The notes: generated by a model not told the origin, from the letters alone. Shown: positions 53,278 to 62,688, counted from the first letter of the stretch. The stretch is DNA of 64,000 nucleotides from Onstottus_A sp036505875 (GCA_036505875.1 DASXSR010000324.1:14874-78873), one strand, 5' to 3'. Translations and numbers: made by a program.

Positions 53278-53347
53278 AAACACAAAGTCACGAAGACGCT
53301 AAGGAAAGAACATCCGTATCTCGATGTCTTTGTGACTTTGTGGTTTA
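53278..53347. repeat. Inverted repeat, CACAAAG/GTCACGA type
   Basis: CACAAAGTCACGAAGACGC on the left and the related reverse complement TCTTTGTGACTTTGTGG on the right, with about 25 bases between. It fills the space between the FtsX-type and the spermidine-synthase-like genes. Its unit length is not as regular as the other families. Confidence 0.6.
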
Positions 53348-53364
53348 GGGTTCAAATTTCTTTT

Positions 53365-56300
53365 TTAAGGCGAAAGCTTCTCGTATAACTCAAACTCACT
53401 GTCTGCCAATTCAAGCTCGTCCAGCCGCCGATAGGCCTTGCTCAAATAATAATGGGCCATCGCGTGCTGAGGCTGGATCGACAGCGCCAGCTTCAACTCC
53501 TCAATCGCGCGCCTGGTGATGTGCTCGTCCAGCGAACGCTCGGCTTGAATCTCGTATGCCGCGCCGAGTTGGAAGTGGCCATCAAAGTCCTTCGGCGCCA
53601 GACGAGTGTATTCCTCAAGCATCTGGGCCGCTTCTTCATACAGACCGATCTGCATCAGGGCCGTGCCGAAGTTCAAATAAAAGGTCTGTACAGAACGAGT
53701 GTACTGCGCATCGGGAAGCGCTCTTCTGTATTCCAGCGCCGCGTGAGCGTGATCACCGGACGCCTGATAGACGAGCCCTCTCAAGTGATGCGCACGCGCG
53801 CTCTTCGAATCGATTTGAATAGCGTGGTCCAGATAAGGGGCCGAGCGAGCGAGGTCCAGCTTTGTGAGATAGAGCTTGCCGAGATCGATCAGCGTGAAGA
53901 AGTGATTTGGATCGAGCGTCAGAGCCGTCTGCCAGGATTGGATAGCGCCCGCATCGTCACCGCGAGCCTGCCGTAGCTCGCCAAGTATGTCGTGCGCTTG
54001 CGCGGTTTCCGCAGACTCGAGCGAGTAAGACACCAATTGCTCCGCGCGATCCCGGTCGTTGCGTTTGACGGCGACCAGCGCGGCCTCAGTCAGAAGCTCC
54101 GCTTCCCCGCGCGGCTGACTCTTGCTGCCGTCGAGATAGCTCAGAGGGGACGCCGCATACGCGAGCAACTGTTTGAGGTTTCGCGCCACCGTTTCTTCGG
54201 CCGTGCCGACGCGACGAGGCGCGTTGAACTCAATCAAAGCGTTGTCGTCGGTGTTCAGCTTGGCGCCGATTGAGAGCTTGGTTACTTCATCGGGGCCGAG
54301 GTAGAACCGCGAAACGATGTCGCTGTCTCTGGTCGTGTCAATTCGGTTGAGGTCGGCGGCAACTCGCGGCGCCTGGAGATTGGATTTCAGAATCGAGAGA
54401 TCGAGTCGGCGCTCGCTCTTGCTGCCGAGCAGCATCAGATCGCCTTCCGCGCCGCGAAACAGATACACTTGAGGAAACGCCGCACGGAAAGTGGCGATCA
54501 AAGTACGAACGTCTTCCGGCGCCATCTCGTAGATCTGAAGCCACTGGCTGAACAGTCCGCCCTCCTTCAACCGCTCAGCGCCGCGGCGGAAGTATTCGAG
54601 AGTGAACAGGTTTGCAACGCCGGTCACCCAGGGATTTGACGGCTCGGAGACGATGACGTCGAATTTCTCGTCGGTAGTGTAGATAAAGTTCCGGCCGTCG
54701 TTGGAGATGAGTCTCAAACGCGGGTCATCCAGAGGATGGTTGTTGATGTCTTCGAAGTGATGAGACGCTTCAATCACCGCGGGTTCAAGCTCGACGCAGG
54801 TAACGCGACTTACGGGGAACTGCTCGACCGATCCGAGCGTGACTCCGCTGCCTAAACCGATCAACAGAACATCGTCGGTCTGCGCTCGCATCAGGAGCGG
54901 CAGCGCGCCGATCAGTATCTGCGTTGGCATATCGCCTGCTGTTGAAGCTTCGGGTTTGCCGTTGACCTTCAGCACGCGTCCGCCATTCTGACGTTGGACG
55001 GCAACGGTCGCAGTAATGCCTTCCTTGTAGAAGATCGTCTCGCCTTGTCCGCGCTTGAGGAAGTCAAACAACTCTTGCTTATTTTTATCCGCAAGCGATG
55101 GGGCATACCGATAGACCGCGCTTGACATCACCTCGGGATCCCAGGGCGGTCCCGCGAGTCCCACCCCGACGATGAGCAAGGCGGATAAGGCAACGCCTAA
55201 CGGCGCTGAGCTAAAAGCGCTGCGCGTTCGAAATCGGAGTCTGGCCGTATCGTGGTTGGTCACAAAGAAGGCGGCGCTGGCGATGAGGAAGTTCAGAGCG
55301 ACGCACAGCCTTAAGCTCCCCAGCAACCCGAGCCACGGGACCAACACAAACCCACTTGCGAATGAGCCGCCAATCGCGCCAAGCGTGTTAGCGGCGTAAG
55401 CGTCTCCAACGGTTCGACCAGTCGTATGCGCTCGTCTGCCGCCCGAAACGATCTTAACCACCAACGGAAACAGCGCACCCAGAAGTAGCGTTGGGGTGAT
55501 AATTACTAATGATGCGACCAGGAATCGAGCGAACAAAAGAATCCCAAACGCGCTGCTGTCGACCCAGCGATAAAGCTGAACGAACACGTAAGGAAGATCG
55601 TTGAAAAGATACGCGCCGATCAAAGAAGACACGCCAATGCCGACTTCGATGAGAGCGAACGCGCGAACGGATCGTCGGATTCGATCCACCAGTCGCGAAG
55701 CTAACATCGCGCCGCCGGCCAGCCCTACTAGGAAAGTTGTCAGCATAATGCTGAACGCGTAGACCGATGAACCGATAATCAGCGCAAGCACACGGCTCCA
55801 GATTACTTCGTAAGACAGCGCCACGAATCCGCTCGCCGCAAAACCGGCGATGATTACGGTTACTTGCAGGCGTCCGATTGGAGTGACTGCTCGTGAACTC
55901 TTCGCTGACGACACAGCATCCTGGGCAACACTCGAACCCGCATCGTCCCGCTTCAGCGAGGCCTCGGCGCTGCGAGAGACGATCAACGCAACCGCACCGA
56001 GGAGAATGTTTGTGGCAGCCGCGGTGGTGGTTGCGGCAGTCATGCCCAAAGCGGGAATCAATACAAATCCAGTCGCCGCCGCGCCCAGCACCGCGCCGAA
56101 CGTGTTGAGCGCATAAAGCGAGCCGACTCGAAATCCGATTCGACCTGCGTCTCGCGCGTAGAAGCTCGAAAGCACCGGCAGCGTCGCGCCCATCAACGCC
56201 GTCGGCACGATCAATACCAGCGCGGCAAAGGCGAAACGAACGATGCTCAGCATGAAAAATGAAAGCTGCAGCCAGCTCCAGAAGGACTGATAAACATTGG

Positions 56301-56616
56301 GGAGCGCGCGGAAGATCAAAGGCACCGCCAGACCATACAAACCGATGCCGATCTCCAGCAACCCATAAAGCCGCAGAGGTCTTGTTACCTTCTCTGAACG
56401 GCGACCGAAGTAGTAGCTCCCTAACGCGAGCCCGCCCATGAAAACCGTGAGCACGGTGCTGACCGCAAAGGTGGTTGCGCCGAAGACCAGCACCAGCTCG
56501 CGCACCCAAACGACTTGATAGACCAGGCCGCTCATTCCGGACGCGAAGAAGCAAAGCAGAATAACCCACATTGCGCCCGACCGCCGATTGGTGCTTGCTG
56601 CTTTCGATTTTTTCAT
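53365..56616 (-). CDS. Membrane protein with spermidine-synthase-like and TPR domains
   Basis: About 1083 residues. The first 480 or so residues have 13-15 membrane helices of the fused MFS/spermidine synthase type (SGLVYQVVWVRELVLVFGATTFAVSTVL). A spermidine synthase-like Rossmann domain follows (about 530-740): DVLLIGLGSGVTLGSVE, VTCVELEPAVIEA, NDGRNFIYTTDEKFDVIVSEPSNPW. The C-terminal 240 residues are TPR units (AHDILGELRQARGDDAGAIQSWQTALTLDPN). The membrane domain does not resemble known polyamine carriers closely, so the substrate is open. The ATG at 56616 has only weak upstream signals. Confidence 0.9.
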   Translation of the reverse strand: MKKSKAASTNRRSGAMWVILLCFFASGMSGLVYQVVWVRELVLVFGATTFAVSTVLTVFMGGLALGSYYFGRRSEKVTRPLRLYGLLEIGIGLYGLAVPLIFRALPNVYQSFWSWLQLSFFMLSIVRFAFAALVLIVPTALMGATLPVLSSFYARDAGRIGFRVGSLYALNTFGAVLGAAATGFVLIPALGMTAATTTAAATNILLGAVALIVSRSAEASLKRDDAGSSVAQDAVSSAKSSRAVTPIGRLQVTVIIAGFAASGFVALSYEVIWSRVLALIIGSSVYAFSIMLTTFLVGLAGGAMLASRLVDRIRRSVRAFALIEVGIGVSSLIGAYLFNDLPYVFVQLYRWVDSSAFGILLFARFLVASLVIITPTLLLGALFPLVVKIVSGGRRAHTTGRTVGDAYAANTLGAIGGSFASGFVLVPWLGLLGSLRLCVALNFLIASAAFFVTNHDTARLRFRTRSAFSSAPLGVALSALLIVGVGLAGPPWDPEVMSSAVYRYAPSLADKNKQELFDFLKRGQGETIFYKEGITATVAVQRQNGGRVLKVNGKPEASTAGDMPTQILIGALPLLMRAQTDDVLLIGLGSGVTLGSVEQFPVSRVTCVELEPAVIEASHHFEDINNHPLDDPRLRLISNDGRNFIYTTDEKFDVIVSEPSNPWVTGVANLFTLEYFRRGAERLKEGGLFSQWLQIYEMAPEDVRTLIATFRAAFPQVYLFRGAEGDLMLLGSKSERRLDLSILKSNLQAPRVAADLNRIDTTRDSDIVSRFYLGPDEVTKLSIGAKLNTDDNALIEFNAPRRVGTAEETVARNLKQLLAYAASPLSYLDGSKSQPRGEAELLTEAALVAVKRNDRDRAEQLVSYSLESAETAQAHDILGELRQARGDDAGAIQSWQTALTLDPNHFFTLIDLGKLYLTKLDLARSAPYLDHAIQIDSKSARAHHLRGLVYQASGDHAHAALEYRRALPDAQYTRSVQTFYLNFGTALMQIGLYEEAAQMLEEYTRLAPKDFDGHFQLGAAYEIQAERSLDEHITRRAIEELKLALSIQPQHAMAHYYLSKAYRRLDELELADSEFELYEKLSP

Positions 56617-56855
56617 TCGATCCACAAAAAGAAAATTGGATTGACTCGCGCAGTCCACGGCAGCTACGCATTCGGGGCCAAATGGGGCTTTGGGCTACGG
56701 CGATGACATTATGAGAATTGCCTGCTTCTATTGTGCAGAACAATTTCTTCGGTGACAAGTGCAAATAGACCGAGGTCTCATCGCGTCGGAACCTGTTTCG
56801 AGCCTGCGGTGTCAAATCACACATGAGCGCCTATCATTAACTGAGGTAAAGTGCC

Positions 56856-57269
56856 TTGAGTAAATTCAATATCGGCGCTCGTGCGATGGCTGCCGCTCCA
56901 AAGATCAACGTCACTCCGCTGATCGACGTGCTGCTAGTGCTGCTGATCATCTTCATGGTGATCCAACCGCAGAAAGAGGCTAAGCTGCCCGTCAAAGCGC
57001 CGCAACCCGAAACACGTGAGGTCGGCCCGGCTGAAATGTTGATGCTGACAGTGTCGAGCGACTTTCGTTTGGAACTGAATTCGAAGCGGCTCGAGATTGA
57101 TCAGTTACTCCCGTTGTTATCCAACCTGATGGAGCGACGTCCGCTGGAAGAAAGAACCTTGTTGATCCGGGCTCCGAAGAGTTTCGCTTACGGTCCAGTT
57201 GTGCTGTTGATAGATCTGGCGAAAGGCGCAGGCGTGGTTACAGTTGGACTTGTTCAGGATTGGAGCTGA
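56856..57269 (+). CDS. ExbD/TolR-family protein
   Basis: 137 residues from TTG at 56856 with GAGG upstream. KINVTPLIDVLLVLLIIFMVI is the conserved transmembrane segment with the proton-site Asp, followed by a periplasmic domain ending VTVGLVQDWS. ExbD/TolR proteins work with ExbB/TolQ as proton-driven motors for TonB receptors or the Tol system. No exbB/tolQ gene lies nearby, which is unusual but occurs when several ExbD copies exist. The two TonB receptors in this window are possible clients. Confidence 0.88.
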   Translation: MSKFNIGARAMAAAPKINVTPLIDVLLVLLIIFMVIQPQKEAKLPVKAPQPETREVGPAEMLMLTVSSDFRLELNSKRLEIDQLLPLLSNLMERRPLEERTLLIRAPKSFAYGPVVLLIDLAKGAGVVTVGLVQDWS

Positions 57270-57307
57270 CAGCGAAACTGGCTCCTGGAGCCAATTCGGG
57301 GCATTCG

Positions 57308-57880
57308 CTAAATGAACAGCTCTTCGTCTTGATAAGCCTGGTCGATTGGCTTTCGGTGGCGACCAAACAAGCTCTCGAGGATTCGCTTCAATCCAACCAG
57401 CAACGCAGACAGCTCGCGCATCGGCTGCAGCACCGTGATTTGAACCTCTTTGGTGGTGTCTTCGAAACGGTCCTGCGTGCGCACGAGCAGCCCGTCCAGC
57501 TCGGTCACCTGACGCTGCAAGATCGCGTTGGTGTGGTCGAGGGTCTCGGAAAACTGCTCGGCTTGATGTCGCGCGAGGCGGGATATCTCCTGTGACGAAG
57601 CCGAGACTGCAGCCGCCACCGCGCGAGTTTCGATCGTAACTTTTTCAAACGTCTCTTTGGCTTGGGCGGTAATCTTCTCGACAGAAGTTTTAACGGTGAC
57701 GACTGTTCCCTGAGCCTGATCGATTAACGGTTCAGCTTTGGCTTGAAGTGAGGCAGCAATGCCCGTCAGACGCTTGATCGCGCGATAAATGAACATGAAA
57801 GTTGCCGCTTGGGCGATGAAGCTGATGGCAATGATCGCGGCGGCAATCGTCACGACGATGTAGAACTTTTCCTGATCCAC
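57308..57880 (-). CDS. DUF948-like membrane-anchored helical protein
   Basis: 190 residues from GTG at 57880 with AGGAGG upstream. Membrane helix at about 5-30 (FYIVVTIAAAIIAISFIAQAATFMFI), then a long coiled-coil region (ASLQAKAEPLIDQAQGTVVTVKTSVEKITAQAKETF and so on). The pattern is that of the DUF948 family of small membrane proteins of unknown role. It follows the YtxH-type gene by 127 bases on the same strand, a common pairing. Confidence 0.8.
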   Translation of the reverse strand: MDQEKFYIVVTIAAAIIAISFIAQAATFMFIYRAIKRLTGIAASLQAKAEPLIDQAQGTVVTVKTSVEKITAQAKETFEKVTIETRAVAAAVSASSQEISRLARHQAEQFSETLDHTNAILQRQVTELDGLLVRTQDRFEDTTKEVQITVLQPMRELSALLVGLKRILESLFGRHRKPIDQAYQDEELFI

Positions 57881-58007
57881 GAGTCCTCCTGCCGAGCACA
57901 AGGGGATTGGGCACGCGCCAAAGCGAACGCACTAAGCTACAACTGCGGCGTGTCGATAATCAACCGGTGACAACAAATCGTTGACCGATGGCGCAGCTCG
58001 TTGCGCG

Positions 58008-58469
58008 CTAGGCCTCTTCGAGCTCGCCTGCGGCCCCGGCCTTGCGCTTCTCTTCACGATAAGCTTGCTTACCAGCTTCGATCGCTGCCGCAATCTGTTC
58101 TTTTTGGCGCACGGCTGCTTCCGAGACGCCCTCAGCGCCGGCCGCCACTCGGTCTCGAGCGGCGCCGTAAGCTTCGGAGACTTTGCCTGCCGCGGTCCCG
58201 TAGGCTTCCGAAACTTTGTCTGCGGCGGTCCCGTAGGCGTCGGCGGCCCTCGAGGCGGCAGTTCCGTAAAGCTCGTTTGCTCGCTCGCCGATCACGCGCG
58301 CCCCTTCGCCGGCCGCGTCGATGCCGCGTTTGGTGTAGTCGGCGATGTCTTCGCGCAATTCACGTCCGCTCTTGGGAGCGAATAACAGGGCCAACGTCGC
58401 TCCGATTCCCGCTCCTATCAACAAGAAAGTTAGCTTCTCGGCTGCTGACGATCCTTCGTTCTCTGCCAT
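58008..58469 (-). CDS. YtxH-domain protein with hendecad repeats
   Basis: 153 residues. One membrane helix at about 14-31 with LIGAGIGATLALLFAPKSGRELRED, the YtxH signature. Residues about 68-111 are four tandem 11-residue units of the form YGTAA-(D/S/G)(K/R)(V/A)(S/A)(E/D)A, a hendecad coiled-coil pattern. The tail is charged. GGAGGG precedes the ATG. YtxH proteins are stress-linked and of unknown function. The DUF948-like gene follows. Confidence 0.88.
   Translation of the reverse strand: MAENEGSSAAEKLTFLLIGAGIGATLALLFAPKSGRELREDIADYTKRGIDAAGEGARVIGERANELYGTAASRAADAYGTAADKVSEAYGTAAGKVSEAYGAARDRVAAGAEGVSEAAVRQKEQIAAAIEAGKQAYREEKRKAGAAGELEEA
58137..58268 (-). repeat. Tandem 33-bp repeats inside the YtxH gene
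   Basis: Four copies of a 33-base unit encode YGTAASRAADA, YGTAADKVSEA, YGTAAGKVSEA and YGAARDRVAAG. The DNA copies are similar and differ at only a few sites each. Confidence 0.8.
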
Positions 58470-58602
58470 CTCTTCCCTCCAATGAAAGATATTCGTTCTT
58501 TTGCTTTTTCGCCCACACTCTATAACGAAAGTTCAATATATCATTTCGGTTTGACGCTAACAACACGGAATGGCTATACGGGTGAGCGTCAGGTTTTCGC
58601 GC

Positions 58603-58678
58603 AATCCCACCCACTGCCCGTGGGTGGATCATTCAGGCACAGCTTGAACAGATCCACCCACCGGCCGTGGGTGGGATT
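58603..58678. repeat. Nested palindrome of the REP/BIME kind
   Basis: Two halves of 28 bases, each palindromic (CCCACCCA...TGGGTGG), are themselves inverted relative to each other with 20 bases between. About 25 of 28 positions of the two halves match when one is reversed. It lies between the start of the YtxH gene and the miaB stop. Confidence 0.7.
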
Positions 58679-58713
58679 CCAGTAGCGGCGCGGAAATCTG
58701 ACGTGCATTCTGG

Positions 58714-60090
58714 CTACACCACAAAGCTCGATTCGTAAACAACGGAGGGAAGTTGCGCGGGTTTAAGCTCCAAGTTTGGTGCGGTTCGCTCTACAGTGCA
58801 ATAAAACCGATTGGGAGTGGCATGTGCTACGTAAACCTGATGTATGCCCGGAGCAAGATCGCCCCTAATCAACGCGACGTGATTGCCGCGTGTGTGTCCT
58901 TGAACAAAGCCTTCTTCCTCGGCGGGACCGTTGATCAGAACTTCGACTTCACTGCCGACCCACCTCTCATTCTGCTTGAGCGAGATTTCCTTGGACAACT
59001 CGATAAGCCGGGCCAGCCGTTCAACTTTCACGGTTCGAGCCAGGTCCTCGAAGTGATTCGCCGCCGGCGTTCCTTCGCGCTCGGAATAAATGAACATGTA
59101 AGCCATGTCATAGCGCACTTCGCGATATAGCGAGAGCGTTTCTTCGAAGTCGTCTTCGGTTTCGCCGGGGAAGCCCACTATGAAATCGGTCGAGATTGTC
59201 GCATCGGGCAACAGTTCGCGTACCTTGCGAATGCGATCGAGGTAGAACTCGCGCGTGTATTCGCGAGCCATCCGTTTGAGCACTCGGTTCGAACCGGACT
59301 GAACCGGCAGGTGAACGTAACTGCAGACGGCCGGCGTATCGGCGATCGCCTCGATTATCTCATCGTCAAAGTTGATCGGATGTGAAGTGATGAATCGAAC
59401 TCGTGGAATGCCTACCCGTCCGACCATTCGCAGCAAATCAGCGAAAGACGGGTAGCCGGGCAGCAGCGCTCGTCGCGACCCAGTTCCGGGAACCATTCCG
59501 TACGAGTTGACATTCTGACCGAGCAAACTCACTTCGACCACGCCCGCTTCTTTCAGCGCGCGCGCTTCATTGATTATGTCCTGGGCGGGCCGCGAAACTT
59601 CCGGCCCCCGCGTCGCGGGCACGACGCAATACGTGCAGCGATGATTGCACCCGCGCATTATGGTCAGATGCGCGCTGAGCTCTCCGGTCGGCGGAGGCGG
59701 CGAATAGAATTGCAGTTCGCGTTTGAACTCGAACGACTGAAACTTGCCGCGCTCGATTGCCGGCACGATCTCAGTTATCGCTCCCGGTCCGAGCATTATG
59801 TCGACGCCAAATTTTCGGCCCATCCGTTGACCTTCCGGAAGCTGCGCCAGACAACCCATCAACCCGATCGTCAGATGCTTGCGTTGGTTCTTTTCTTTTC
59901 GCAGCTCACCGAGCAGAGTCTGGACTTTCTCGACCGGCTTGCCACGCACGGCGCAGGTGTTGACGAGCACGAGATCGGCTTCGCGATAGTTATTGACGAA
60001 CGAGTAGCCGATCCCCGCAAGCTCCGACTGGATTGCGTGCGTATCGTACTCGTTCATCTGACAGCCGAATGTGATTACTTGCGCTCGCAT
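58714..60090 (-). CDS. miaB: tRNA-2-methylthio-N6-isopentenyladenosine synthase
   Basis: 458 residues. UPF0004 N-terminal domain with Cys10 (TFGCQMNEYD), Cys46 (VNTCAVR) and Cys80 (MGCLAQ) for one Fe-S cluster, and the radical SAM domain with CNHRCTYC (Cys148, 152, 155) for the other. The TRAM domain is at the end (about 390-450). The enzyme adds a methylthio group to A37 of tRNAs reading U-start codons. GGAGGG lies 12 bases before the ATG. It is a single gene here. Confidence 0.95.
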   Translation of the reverse strand: MRAQVITFGCQMNEYDTHAIQSELAGIGYSFVNNYREADLVLVNTCAVRGKPVEKVQTLLGELRKEKNQRKHLTIGLMGCLAQLPEGQRMGRKFGVDIMLGPGAITEIVPAIERGKFQSFEFKRELQFYSPPPPTGELSAHLTIMRGCNHRCTYCVVPATRGPEVSRPAQDIINEARALKEAGVVEVSLLGQNVNSYGMVPGTGSRRALLPGYPSFADLLRMVGRVGIPRVRFITSHPINFDDEIIEAIADTPAVCSYVHLPVQSGSNRVLKRMAREYTREFYLDRIRKVRELLPDATISTDFIVGFPGETEDDFEETLSLYREVRYDMAYMFIYSEREGTPAANHFEDLARTVKVERLARLIELSKEISLKQNERWVGSEVEVLINGPAEEEGFVQGHTRGNHVALIRGDLAPGIHQVYVAHATPNRFYCTVERTAPNLELKPAQLPSVVYESSFVV

Positions 60091-60283
60091 TTACAAATTA
60101 CGCCCTCCTGTCAATCTACCGCGATTGAATACTTCTTATTTTCTTAGACCTCGAGGAGCCTGGTCAACAGCGCACTAGGGCGCAGTAACAGGTCGCGCTG
60201 CGGCGGCAGTTCGATTCGCGACTACGCTCGCGTCTTCGCTCGCACAGAATTCGTTCGTACAGCTATGACCTACACCGGAGGCC

Positions 60284-61609
60284 TCACAGTCTTATGATCT
60301 TTTCCTCGTGTTCAGACAGCCCGAGCTTACGGGTAACGTTGCGAGTATCGATCACGAGTGGGGCGAGCCTAACGACTCGCGAATAATCGACGCCCGAGTG
60401 ATCAGTGATGATGATCGCGCAATCGCAAGCTGACAACGCCTCGTCGCTGAGCTCCAAGCTTGCAAGCGAGCCTCTCCCGTCGAGCTTCATCTCGGGGACG
60501 AAGGGATCGTGATAGCTGACCTGGGCGCCTTTGTGCAGCAACTGATCGATGATCCCAAGCGCTGGCGATTCACGAACATCGTTGATGTCCCGCTTGTAAG
60601 CAACGCCCAGCACCAAAACACGCGAGCCTTTCACCGCTTTACCGCGCGCGTTCAATCCATCTTGCACTAACCCGACGACGTGACCGGGCATATGCGAATT
60701 CACTTCTTCGGCGAGTCCGATGAAACGAGCTTCGAATCCGTGCAATCGCGCCTTCCAGGAAAGATAATGCGGATCGAGCGGAATGCAATGCCCGCCGATG
60801 CCGGGACCGGGATAGAAAGCCATAAACCCGAAGGGCTTGGTTGCCGCCGCCTCGATCACTTCCCAAGAGTCTATGCCGAGGTGATAGCAGAGCTGAGCCA
60901 TCTCGTTGACCAATGCGATGTTCACCGAGCGGTAGGTGTTCTCGAGCAGCTTGGCGGTTTCGGCTACACGTGCATTTGTAACCTTATGCACTTGTTCGAC
61001 GATTGTTTGATAGAGTGCGGCGGCGACTTCGGTCGACGCCGCTGAAACTCCGCCGACAACCTTGGGTATGTTGTTAGTCTGGAATTGCTTGTTTCCAGGA
61101 TCGACCCGCTCAGGTGAAAATGCGAGATAAAAATCTTTGTCGAGAACGAAACCAGTCTCTTCAAGCATCGGCAGCAGAACCTCATCAGTCGTCCCAGGAT
61201 AGGTGGTCGATTCCAGAACAATGAGCTGAGGCGAATGAAGGTAGGACTTTACCTGTTCGGCAGCAGCGAGGATGAAAGAGATGTCGGGCTCCTTGGTCTT
61301 GCGCAGGGGAGTTGGTACGCAGATGATCACGGCGTCAGTTGCAGCAATGAGCGAGAAGTCAGTGGTCGCGGAAAGCTTGCCTCGCTCGACTAGCTCCGTG
61401 ATCGCATCGGTGGGCACGTCCGGGATGTAAGAGCGACCATTGTTAATCTCCTCGACGCGCCGTCGGTCGACGTCGAATCCGATTGCTTTCACGCCGCCGC
61501 GCGCGAATTCGGCAGCCAGCGGGAGTCCCACATAGCCCAGCCCTATCACACCTACGACCGCGCGACGCTCGTTCAGTTTGTTCAGCAGTTCGGTTCCCAT
61601 CTTATTCAT
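60284..61609 (-). CDS. Nucleotide-sugar (UDP-sugar) dehydrogenase
   Basis: 441 residues from the ATG at 61609. N-terminal NAD fold with VGVIGLGYVGLPLAAEF, the SPERVDPG block, and the catalytic Cys in GPGIGGHCIPLDPHYL (about residue 275). The sequence resembles the UDP-N-acetylglucosamine 6-dehydrogenase group (WbpA/TviB type) more than the UDP-glucose group, but the substrate is an inference. It is the last gene of a minus-strand group with a heptose kinase and a heptosyltransferase-like enzyme, which fits polysaccharide or LPS synthesis. Confidence 0.9.
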   Translation of the reverse strand: MNKMGTELLNKLNERRAVVGVIGLGYVGLPLAAEFARGGVKAIGFDVDRRRVEEINNGRSYIPDVPTDAITELVERGKLSATTDFSLIAATDAVIICVPTPLRKTKEPDISFILAAAEQVKSYLHSPQLIVLESTTYPGTTDEVLLPMLEETGFVLDKDFYLAFSPERVDPGNKQFQTNNIPKVVGGVSAASTEVAAALYQTIVEQVHKVTNARVAETAKLLENTYRSVNIALVNEMAQLCYHLGIDSWEVIEAAATKPFGFMAFYPGPGIGGHCIPLDPHYLSWKARLHGFEARFIGLAEEVNSHMPGHVVGLVQDGLNARGKAVKGSRVLVLGVAYKRDINDVRESPALGIIDQLLHKGAQVSYHDPFVPEMKLDGRGSLASLELSDEALSACDCAIIITDHSGVDYSRVVRLAPLVIDTRNVTRKLGLSEHEEKIIRL

Positions 61610-61692
61610 CAAAAGAGCATCTCTATAAGACTATGCTCCGGCCTTTAGGTCAATATTCTTTGCGTGTGGCACAAGATGGCGTCTTGTGCGAC

Positions 61693-62688
61693 TCATATTG
61701 TAGCCAGCAACTCGTCACGTGTTACCGATGCAGTGCCGACCTTGCCGACGACTACGCCTGCCGCGTGATTTGCTAATTCAGCAGCCTCTTCAAGCGAAGC
61801 GCCGCTCGCTAGCGCGAGCGCGAGCGTCGCCACGACCGTGTCGCCTGCGCCGGTCACGTCGTACACCTCTCGCGCGACGGTGGGGATGTGCGTGACGTGA
61901 TCGCCATCGCTTCCGCCGCGCGTGAACAACGTCATCCCTTCTTCCCCGCGCGTCACCAGCGCGGCGCGACAATCAATCGAGGCGAGAAGCTTCTGACCTG
62001 CTTCCGCCAGACTCCGCTCATCTTCTATAGTTATCCCGGAAGCTTCCGCCGCTTCCTGATTGTTTGGTGTAATGACCGTCACCGGCTGATAATTAGCGAA
62101 GCTACGCATCTTCGGATCGAGGCAAACGATCAACCCACGCTCGTGCGCGGACGGGAGCGCTTGAGAAAGCAATCGCGGAGTCAATAATCCTTTACCGTAA
62201 TCTGAAACGACAACGGCATCGGCCGCCTCGATTGCGCCAAGGAAGGCCTGAGCCACTCGGTCTGCTAAGTCCGAGGAGATCGGTGATCGGTTCTCGCGAT
62301 CGGCTCGCACCACTTGCTGATTGTGGGCGATGATTCGGGTCTTGACCGTCGTGGGACGCGCGCCGTCCACGACCAGTCTGTCGGTGCTAACGTCCAGCTC
62401 GCGAAACGCGCGGCGCAATCGCTCGGCATCGGAATCGTCGCCGACCATGCCCACCGGAATGGGCACTGCGCCGAGAGCAACGAGATTTGAAACGACGTTA
62501 CCGGCGCCGCCGAGGGCTAATGTCTGCCGATCAACTTCAACGACCGGGACCGGCGCTTCGGGTGATATTCGGCGCACCCGTCCCCAGATGAATTCGTCGA
62601 GCATCACATCGCCAAGGACGACGATGCGCTTGCCGCTGAACTTCTCGACTATCGAAGCAGCACGCTCTTGAGTTAGTCGTTTCATCAT
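61693..62688 (-). CDS. D-glycero-beta-D-manno-heptose 7-phosphate kinase
   Basis: 331 residues from the ATG at 62688; an upstream TTG at 62712 overlaps the GT9 stop and is an alternative. PfkB fold: VLGDVMLDEFIWGRVRRISPEAPVPVVEV, GGAGNVVSNLVALGA, and the catalytic DVTGAGDTVVATLALALA. The pattern matches the kinase part of HldE (RfaE domain 1), making heptose 1,7-bisphosphate for ADP-heptose. The cytidylyl/adenylyl part is missing, so a second gene is needed elsewhere. It lies between the GT9 gene and the sugar dehydrogenase gene. Confidence 0.9.
   Translation of the reverse strand: MMKRLTQERAASIVEKFSGKRIVVLGDVMLDEFIWGRVRRISPEAPVPVVEVDRQTLALGGAGNVVSNLVALGAVPIPVGMVGDDSDAERLRRAFRELDVSTDRLVVDGARPTTVKTRIIAHNQQVVRADRENRSPISSDLADRVAQAFLGAIEAADAVVVSDYGKGLLTPRLLSQALPSAHERGLIVCLDPKMRSFANYQPVTVITPNNQEAAEASGITIEDERSLAEAGQKLLASIDCRAALVTRGEEGMTLFTRGGSDGDHVTHIPTVAREVYDVTGAGDTVVATLALALASGASLEEAAELANHAAGVVVGKVGTASVTRDELLATI

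Noticed and set aside
55454..56824. A long open frame of 456 residues antisense-frame to the spermidine-synthase-like gene
   Set aside because: It lies in another frame of the same strand as the true gene, has an Arg/His/Ser-rich composition without any motif and is a frame shadow of a high-G+C gene.
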